Below the pieces are notes generated by a model. That model saw only the letters and a program-made list of their open reading frames with translations, was not told the origin of the DNA and searched no databases. Position numbers and translations under genes: made by a program. A stretch of DNA of 38,832 nucleotides. Origin: Bacteroidales bacterium (GTDB lineage: Bacteria; Bacteroidota; Bacteroidia; Bacteroidales; UBA932). The stretch covers positions 1-38,832 of the forward strand of contig JAFROJ010000062.1 in the NCBI GenBank assembly GCA_017429765.1, given 5' to 3'. Of this stretch, positions 33,178-38,832 are shown in pieces; the stretch's first letter is position 1; every line of letters begins with the position of its first letter.

Positions 33178-35625
33178 ATGAATAACATGAAAAGATTCTC
33201 TATCATTACGCTCATCCTTGCCCTGGTTGCCTGCGCTGTCTCTTGCGCCGGCGGCGGTTCCAAGGAGCCCGGCACCGCGGACCTGGCCAAGATGTTCGAA
33301 ACGCCACCGATCCAGTACGGGCCTTATGTCTGGTGGCATTGGATGGGCCCGAACTTCTCCAAGGAGGGAATAAGGAAGGATCTGGAGGCGATGAAGGAGT
33401 CCGGGATAGCCGGAGCCACCATATTCAACCTGACCTCGGCCGTTCAGGAGTCGGAGGCCCCGATCGGGAACAACCCGTGGCCTGACCAGACCTACAGGAG
33501 CGAGAAATACTGGGAGGCGATAGAGTACGCCGCCGAGGTCGCGCAGGAGCTTGGTCTCAAGATTGGACTCCACAACTCGCCTGGCTACAGCACGACAGGC
33601 GGCCCTTGGATCGACGAGGACAAGGGGATGCGGACGGTGGTTTTCAGCAAGACCGCGCTGACCAGCCTGGGGGGCGAGGTCCAGAGAATAGAGCTGCCTG
33701 TCCCCGAGCTTCCGTCCTTCTCTTTCTATTCCGACTTTGTCGCCAAAGCCACCAAGTTCGAGGACATAGCCGTGATAGCGCTCCCGGCCATGCCTGGCGC
33801 CTCCAAGGATGACGTCGTGGACTTGACCGGGAAGATGAACGGGTCGGGAGTCCTTGAATGGGACGCGCCGGCCGGGAAATGGACGGTCTACCGCATAGGC
33901 CACGCCTGCACCATGGCTTTCCCTCACCCGGTCCCCGAGGAGTTGATAGGGAAGGTCTTCGAGGCTGACAAGATGAGCGCGGAGATCTCCGCCTTCCACT
34001 GGGACAATGTCCTGGGCCCGTTGAGGGAGCATGTCGGGAAATATTTCGGGAAGTCTTTCACTCACATATTGATAGACAGTTATGAGGCCGGAGACCAGAA
34101 CTGGACCGAGGGCTTCCGCGAGGAGTTCGCCAAGGCCCACGACTACGACCCCGTCCCGATGTTCGCCCTCAAGGACGCCTTCCCCGAGGACGAGGCCGTC
34201 AAGGCTTTCGACGAGGATATGAAGGCCACTGTCAGCAGGATGTTCATCGACGATGGTTTCAAGGTGGCGAGGGACAAGATCCACGCCGAGGGGCTCCAGC
34301 TCTTCTGGGAGCCGTACTGGGGGCCGTTCGACACGGCCGAGTCGGTCTCCATCCCCGACCTGCCGATGGGAGAGTTCTGGACTCACAGCGACGGCAGGAT
34401 CAGCGCCACGATAGTGGACAAGGCGAAGGAATATGGCAAGAATCTGGTCGGGGCCGAGGCTTTCACCGGCTGGCCTGACAACAGCCGCTTCACCGAGGAT
34501 CCTGAGTATCTCAAACGCTCCGCCGACGGGACCTTTGTCTCGGGGGCCAACCTCCTCTTCCTGCACCATTGGGTCCATCAGCCTTTCGACGACAGGTACC
34601 AGCCCGGGATGGGCATGGGATGGTGGGGAACCCATTTCGGACGCAACCAGACCTGGTTCAAGCCCGGCAAGGCCTTCTTCGAGTACCTCACCCGTTGCCA
34701 GATGATGCTCCAGCAGGGAACTCTCGAGGACAGGACGGACGACTGGATCCACAGGAAGACAGCCGAGGCGGATATCTATTTCGTGGTCAACCAGGGCGAG
34801 GAGTCGAGAAAGATCACTCTCTGCCCTTGGGATGAGGATGCCTGCCCTGAGCTTTGGAACCCCTATTCGGGAGCGATCTCTTTCGCCCCTGAGATCTGGA
34901 GGGCGGACTCGGTCAATGTCACCCTCGATCCCGGAGCCTCGATGTTCGTGGTCCTGAACCACCTGGGCAAGGAGGGCGTTAAGGCCAAAGCGAAGGACAA
35001 GTACGGCAAGTCTCCCCAGTACATCGGCACGACCAAGGTCGTCAAGCCGCTCGGCGATGCCTGGGATGTCGACCTGGTACCGAAAGTGGACGAGCCCTTC
35101 TCTCTCAAGTCGTTCACTCTGATGGATTTCAGCCAGTGCGCTGACGACAGGCTGAAGTATTTCGCCGGCACCGCCACCTACACCACCAAGGCGATCCTTG
35201 ACGAGGACGACCTCGGGGAGGGGAAGCGTGTTGTCATCAATCTCGGAGAGGTTGACGACATCGCCGAGCTGGAGATAAACGGGCAAAAGGTCGGGGTCTT
35301 CTGGTATCCTCCACACACCGCCGACGTCACCAGGTTCCTCAAAGTCGGGGAGAACGTCATCACCGTCGCCGTCACTAACAATTGGGCAAACAGGCTGATA
35401 GGTGACGAGCGTCTCGAGGCCGACTTCGATTGGGGTATTGACCGAGGCGAGATGAGGGGAAGGGCCATGAAGGCTTTCCCCGACTGGTTCCTCAAGGATG
35501 AGCCTCGCCCCTCCGGAAGAAAGGCTTTCGTGATCTGGTCCTATTACAGGGGAGACTTCGAGCTCCAGCCCGCCGGCCTTGTCGGCCCGGTCTACCTGGT
35601 GGTCTACAATCTCTATAACCCTTGA
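33178..35625 (+). CDS. GH106 alpha-L-rhamnosidase family protein
   Basis: GH106 holds calcium-dependent, inverting alpha-L-rhamnosidases such as BT0986, which acts on rhamnogalacturonan-II. This 815-residue lipoprotein has Cys23 (AVSC), with Cys19 as an alternative. Family marks are YGPYVWWHWMGPNFSKEGIR, KESGIAGATIFNLTSA, ILIDSYEAGDQNWTEGF (E303), LFWEPYWGPFD and WTHSDGRIS. The C-terminal part has a beta-sandwich with ELEINGQKVGVFWYPPHTAD. It is shorter than BT0986 (about 1100 residues), lacking some accessory sandwich domains rather than core motifs. The first ATG at 33178 is used; an in-frame ATG at 33187 gives almost the same leader. Together with two GH78 domains it indicates several rhamnose linkages in the substrate. 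Confidence 0.86.
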   Translation: MNNMKRFSIITLILALVACAVSCAGGGSKEPGTADLAKMFETPPIQYGPYVWWHWMGPNFSKEGIRKDLEAMKESGIAGATIFNLTSAVQESEAPIGNNPWPDQTYRSEKYWEAIEYAAEVAQELGLKIGLHNSPGYSTTGGPWIDEDKGMRTVVFSKTALTSLGGEVQRIELPVPELPSFSFYSDFVAKATKFEDIAVIALPAMPGASKDDVVDLTGKMNGSGVLEWDAPAGKWTVYRIGHACTMAFPHPVPEELIGKVFEADKMSAEISAFHWDNVLGPLREHVGKYFGKSFTHILIDSYEAGDQNWTEGFREEFAKAHDYDPVPMFALKDAFPEDEAVKAFDEDMKATVSRMFIDDGFKVARDKIHAEGLQLFWEPYWGPFDTAESVSIPDLPMGEFWTHSDGRISATIVDKAKEYGKNLVGAEAFTGWPDNSRFTEDPEYLKRSADGTFVSGANLLFLHHWVHQPFDDRYQPGMGMGWWGTHFGRNQTWFKPGKAFFEYLTRCQMMLQQGTLEDRTDDWIHRKTAEADIYFVVNQGEESRKITLCPWDEDACPELWNPYSGAISFAPEIWRADSVNVTLDPGASMFVVLNHLGKEGVKAKAKDKYGKSPQYIGTTKVVKPLGDAWDVDLVPKVDEPFSLKSFTLMDFSQCADDRLKYFAGTATYTTKAILDEDDLGEGKRVVINLGEVDDIAELEINGQKVGVFWYPPHTADVTRFLKVGENVITVAVTNNWANRLIGDERLEADFDWGIDRGEMRGRAMKAFPDWFLKDEPRPSGRKAFVIWSYYRGDFELQPAGLVGPVYLVVYNLYNP

Positions 35626-35637
35626 CATTGAGCCCTG

Positions 35638-36273
35638 ATGAGGCTGTTCCGGTCGGTCATACCCGCACTTTCCCTGCTCTTTCTCCTGGCCCTCCCCGCG
35701 ACGGCCCAGGAGAAAGAGGACAACACCTTCGGGGGCTGGGAGTTCGTCGAGGTCTTCCACGACTTCGGGAACAGCCCCTTTTTCGGGGGATTCTACTTCG
35801 AGCATGACAACTACCAGTACCGGAGACTGGAGTGCTGGTACACCCGTACCACGTTGGGTGTCAAGATATTCCCTTGGCTCAAGGCGGATGTGGCCTACGA
35901 CTTCCTGAGGGAGCCCTCATGGATAACCCACCGCGCGGTCCTCGACCTCACGGCCTCCCTCAAGGAGGGTGGCCTGAAGGTCTCTGTCAGGGAAAGGTAC
36001 ATCCGTGACTGGACCCCCTCGACCGGAGGGAGCGGGAATGTGCTGCGCTCAAGGCTCAAGGTCCAGTACTCGATCCCGGGCAGCCGCTTCAGCCCCTATC
36101 TCGCCGCCGAGGTTTTCACCTGGGGGGACGAGTGGAAAAAGACAAGGCATTATGTCGCCTGCGACTACGACATCTCCAAGGTCGTCCAGCTGGAGGCCTA
36201 TTATCTTTACTACGCTTTCAATGGTATTCCCGCGGAACATGTCCTTGGTCTCGGAATAAATTTCTATCTTTGA
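35638..36273 (+). CDS. DUF2490-like small outer-membrane beta-barrel protein
   Basis: This 211-residue protein has a signal peptide (about 1-23, PATAQ) and a run of alternating amphipathic strands such as LGVKIFPWLKADVAYDFL, LRSRLKVQYSI and VLGLGINFYL, ending in Tyr-Leu. That composition and length match small outer-membrane beta-barrels of the DUF2490 type. No enzyme motif is seen. In PULs, such barrels are sometimes found with rhamnosidases and arabinan enzymes, but the function is unknown; a passive pore or an anchor for surface enzymes is guesswork. It begins 12 bases after GH106, so it is part of the same transcript. Confidence 0.65.
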   Translation: MRLFRSVIPALSLLFLLALPATAQEKEDNTFGGWEFVEVFHDFGNSPFFGGFYFEHDNYQYRRLECWYTRTTLGVKIFPWLKADVAYDFLREPSWITHRAVLDLTASLKEGGLKVSVRERYIRDWTPSTGGSGNVLRSRLKVQYSIPGSRFSPYLAAEVFTWGDEWKKTRHYVACDYDISKVVQLEAYYLYYAFNGIPAEHVLGLGINFYL

Positions 36274-36313
36274 TAATCGCTTGGATATTAACATAAGATA
36301 ATACAACAACACC

Positions 36314-38041
36314 ATGAGAAAATTTTTTGGCACCATCGCGGCCGTCGCCGCCATGTCCGTTCTGCCTTCCTGCGGGGGAGGAGAGAAAACGGCTCCCGCC
36401 GGGACCGGTATAGTCCCGGAGTTCGCCACCGAATACCTCACCCCGACAAGGATCGTCCTTTCTGAAGGGGAGGTCCACAAGGCTGAGCATCTCCTGAAGC
36501 CGTTCTCGGGCCAGGTCTCCACTTCCGAGCCTGAGGTGACAGTGTTCTCCAAGGGAGGCTCGGTGCTCCTCGACTTCGACAAGGAGATCCAGGGCGGCAT
36601 CCAGATCGTCCGCTCGTTAGTCGGTGACAAGGCTCCCGCGAGGTTCCGCCTTTGCCTTGGAGAGTCTGTGAGCGAGGCTCTCAGCGATGTCCGGGAGCCC
36701 GGGACGACAGCCACCAACGACCACGCTGTCAGGGACTTGGAGATCTCTGTCCCTTGGCTGGGAGCGGCCGAGTACGGCAACAGCGGATTCCGTTTCGCCC
36801 GCCTGGATTATCTCGGTGACGATCCCGTGGCGGCCATCGTGGCGATCCGCGCGGTCTCCAAATACAGGAATATCCCTTATCTCGGATCTTTCAAGAGCAG
36901 CGACGAGCGTCTGAACGAGATCTGGCGGACCGGCGCCTACACCGTCCATCTCAACATGCAGGAATATGTGTGGGACGGCGTCAAGCGCGACCGTCTGGTC
37001 TGGATCGGTGACATGCACCCCGAGGTCATGGCCATCGGCACTGTCTTCGGCGACCAGCAGGTGGTCCGCAAGAGCCTGGACTATGTCAAGGAAGGCACAC
37101 CGGTGAACGTCTGGATGAACGGGATATGCTCTTACACCCTCTGGTGGATCATTATCCAGCATCATCTCTACCAGTGGTACGGCGACCTCGACTATCTGAA
37201 GGATCAGGCCGAGTACCTGAACGCCCTTCTCGACCACGTGATCTCGAGTCTCGACGGCAGCAAGGAGGCCTACAAGGAGGGCCGCTTCATCGACTGGCCC
37301 TCTAACGACCAGCCTGATGTCATCCACGCCGGCCTCCAGGCCCTGTCCGTCCGCGCCCTTGAGGCCGGCGCCGACATGGCCGGCTGGCTCAATGACGAGC
37401 CCCTGCGGGAGAAATGCGCGAATGCCGCCGGGGAGCTCAGGAAATATGTCCCGGACAATGTGGGCAACAGCCAGGCCGCCGCTTTGCTGGCCATCGAGGA
37501 CATGCTCGACGCCGAGGAGGCCTCGAGGATCATCCTCGCCAACGGGCCGGAGAAGTTCACCTCCTTCATGGGCTATTACCTGCTCGAGGCTCTGGCCAAG
37601 GGCGGTCACTACACCGAGGCGATGGACCTGATCTCCAAGTACTGGGGCAAGATGCTTGACCTTGGCGCCACGACCTTCTGGGAGGACTTCAACTATGTCG
37701 ACGCCCAGAACGCCGCCCGAATAGACGAGGTGGTTCCCGAGGGCAAGTTCGACATCCACGCCGACGGCGGCGCCTGGTGCTATGTCGGCCTCCGTCACAG
37801 CTTCTGCCACGGCTGGGCCTCCGGACCCACGACTTGGCTGAGCCGTCATGTCCTTGGGATCGAGCCGGTCGGCGTCGGTTTCAAGCAGGTCCGCGTCGAG
37901 CCCCATCTGGGTGACCTCGAGTGGGTCGAGGGAACCTTCCCCACACCTTACGGTGTCATCAAGGTCAGCCACAAGAAGGGCGCTGACGGGAAAGTCTCCT
38001 CTGACATCACCCTCCCCAAGGGAGTCAAACTTGTGAAATAG
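36314..38041 (+). CDS. Short GH78-like alpha-L-rhamnosidase family lipoprotein
   Basis: This 575-residue lipoprotein (Cys20, LPSC, then GGGEK) belongs to the six-hairpin barrel group of GH78. It has a small N-terminal sandwich, then YVWDGVKRDRLVWIGDMHPE (D221, D226, D233) and the barrel with WMNGICSYTLWWI and TTFWEDFNYVDAQN, ending in a short sandwich (VRVEPHLGDLEWVEGTFPT). It is much shorter than full GH78 enzymes of 900 or more residues, since the N-terminal carbohydrate-binding sandwiches are absent. Compared with the fused GH78 upstream, the position equal to E373 is Asp226, so the acid role may be changed; this variant seems to be typical of its subgroup rather than a defect. It is probably periplasmic, acting on small rhamnosides. 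Confidence 0.8.
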   Translation: MRKFFGTIAAVAAMSVLPSCGGGEKTAPAGTGIVPEFATEYLTPTRIVLSEGEVHKAEHLLKPFSGQVSTSEPEVTVFSKGGSVLLDFDKEIQGGIQIVRSLVGDKAPARFRLCLGESVSEALSDVREPGTTATNDHAVRDLEISVPWLGAAEYGNSGFRFARLDYLGDDPVAAIVAIRAVSKYRNIPYLGSFKSSDERLNEIWRTGAYTVHLNMQEYVWDGVKRDRLVWIGDMHPEVMAIGTVFGDQQVVRKSLDYVKEGTPVNVWMNGICSYTLWWIIIQHHLYQWYGDLDYLKDQAEYLNALLDHVISSLDGSKEAYKEGRFIDWPSNDQPDVIHAGLQALSVRALEAGADMAGWLNDEPLREKCANAAGELRKYVPDNVGNSQAAALLAIEDMLDAEEASRIILANGPEKFTSFMGYYLLEALAKGGHYTEAMDLISKYWGKMLDLGATTFWEDFNYVDAQNAARIDEVVPEGKFDIHADGGAWCYVGLRHSFCHGWASGPTTWLSRHVLGIEPVGVGFKQVRVEPHLGDLEWVEGTFPTPYGVIKVSHKKGADGKVSSDITLPKGVKLVK

Positions 38042-38050
38042 TATCCGGTC

Positions 38051-38832
38051 ATGAGAAAGATATTCATAGCCCTTTGCGTCCTCGGCATGGCCGTTCTGGG
38101 CGCCTGTGACAAGAAGACAGCGGAGTCTATCCCTCTTCCCGAACATCCCAGGCCTGACTTCGAGAGGGCCGATTGGATCAACCTCAACGGCCAGTGGGCC
38201 TTCACCTTCAACAATGAGGCCGCCGCCTCTGTCCTTGCCGGCGCCGACCTGGCCGCCATGGACCAGAGGATAGTTGTGCCCTTCCCTTGGGGATCCAAGC
38301 TCTCCGAGGTGGAGGACAAGGGAGACATCGGCTGGTACGGCCGCGAGATCACAGTGCCCAAGTCATGGAAGGGCAAGAGGGTCTTCCTCGTGGTCGGAGC
38401 CTCTGACTGGGACACCCGGGTCTGGCTGGACGGAAACGAGATCGGCCGCCATCAGGGAGGTTATGTCCCCTTCGAGTGCGAGCTGAAGGACGTCCGCTTC
38501 GGCGAGGCCCAGAAGCTTGTCATCAAGGCTGACGACACCGCCAGCGACGCCCATCTCTACGGCAAGCAGGGCTACGGCAACGCCCGCGGGATCTGGCAGA
38601 CAGTCTATCTCGAGGCCAGGGGAGAGAACTACATCAAGACTCTTCATTTCACTCCTGACATCGACAACTCGTCGGTGCGCGTGGATGTGGCCCTGGCCGC
38701 CCCGGCGGCCCAGGGCGAGTCCTTCAAGCTGGCTTTCAAGACCGGCGGGCAGGACACGTTCACCTCAGACCTCGGAGGAAAGGATAAGGCGAGTTTCACC
38801 ATCCCCATCAAGGATCAGCGCTTATGGGACCT
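38051..38832 (+). CDS. GH2 family beta-glycosidase, N-terminal part (cut by window end)
   Basis: Only the first 260 codons are inside the window, so this open frame has no stop here. The start gives a lipoprotein leader with Cys19 (LGAC, then DKKTAES). What follows is the GH2 sugar-binding sandwich: FERADWINLNGQWAFTFNN, GDIGWYGREITVPKSWKGK, WDTRVWLDGNEIGRHQGGY, VPFECELKD and ARGIWQTVYLEA. The immunoglobulin-like domain begins after about residue 215. The catalytic barrel and its two Glu residues lie beyond the edge, so neither activity nor substrate (galactose, mannose, glucuronic acid or arabinose type) can be given. It lies nine bases after the short GH78 gene and extends the operon past the window. 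Confidence 0.9.
   Translation, partial: MRKIFIALCVLGMAVLGACDKKTAESIPLPEHPRPDFERADWINLNGQWAFTFNNEAAASVLAGADLAAMDQRIVVPFPWGSKLSEVEDKGDIGWYGREITVPKSWKGKRVFLVVGASDWDTRVWLDGNEIGRHQGGYVPFECELKDVRFGEAQKLVIKADDTASDAHLYGKQGYGNARGIWQTVYLEARGENYIKTLHFTPDIDNSSVRVDVALAAPAAQGESFKLAFKTGGQDTFTSDLGGKDKASFTIPIKDQRLWD

Noticed and set aside
33148-35805. An 885-codon open frame on the minus strand across GH106
   Set aside because: It mirrors the GH106 reading frame, has no signal or domain that I recognise, and is explained by the rarity of TTA, CTA and TCA codons in the GC-rich sense gene. The same holds for long antisense frames at 27731-29434, 36617-38146 and 5058-6464.
1-38832. tRNA, rRNA, CRISPR array, transposase or integrase
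   Set aside because: I found no repeat-spacer array, no RNA gene and no mobile-element enzyme by reading both strands; the only repeats are those at 6728-6841 and 8140-8199.

Overview
The window is a long stretch of a Bacteroidota polysaccharide utilization locus (PUL). The evidence is a SusC/SusD pair followed by many exported glycoside hydrolases, most with lipoprotein signal peptides. Other lineage marks are a TTTG-N19-TAtaTTTG promoter and AT-rich leaders, mostly without a Shine-Dalgarno, in front of the genes. The DNA is clearly GC-rich for the phylum, judged by eye. That would fit a gut or rumen Bacteroidales lineage such as a Rikenellaceae or UBA932 relative, but the species assignment is only a guess. 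All 20 genes lie on the + strand.

Region 1 (1-6874) holds susC, susD and a surface-type lipoprotein with BACON, Fn3-like and right-handed beta-helix domains. It ends with a repeat-rich spacer and a strong hairpin terminator (6844-6874). Region 2 (6878-9332) starts with a promoter. It carries a shrunken GH127-like lipoprotein that has lost its cysteine active site, then a stand-alone AAA ATPase behind a nested palindrome; the ATPase looks like an insert in the PUL. Region 3 (9338-25211) is a tight enzyme run: two tandem GH92 mannosidases with chitobiase-C and PA14 tails, a Tat-lipoprotein metallophosphoesterase, a BACON/beta-propeller lipoprotein, a GH99-like (WbsX) protein, GH43, a second GH99/GH71-like protein with a CBM9-like tail, and GH95. 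Region 4 (25223-38832) holds a 1478-residue GH78-GH3 fusion, a Tat-lipoprotein metallo-beta-lactamase-fold protein, a GH3 with an inserted PA14 domain, GH106, a small DUF2490-like outer-membrane protein, a short GH78, and a GH2 cut by the window edge.

Reading the genes together: SusC/SusD import oligosaccharides, a few surface lipoproteins bind or cut the polymer, and a mostly periplasmic set removes alpha-mannose (GH92 x2), alpha-L-rhamnose (GH78 x2, GH106), alpha-L-fucose or L-galactose (GH95), arabinose/xylose-type sugars (GH43) and beta-linked sugars (GH3 x2, GH2). I see no sulfatase, carbohydrate esterase, known polysaccharide lyase family or regulator inside the window. The likely target is a highly branched heteroglycan rich in rhamnose, mannose and fucose. 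The exact glycan is not determinable from sequence alone. The least ordinary parts are the GH78-GH3 fusion, the decayed GH127, the paired GH99-like proteins, and the two unrelated metallohydrolases that share a nearly identical Tat-lipoprotein leader.
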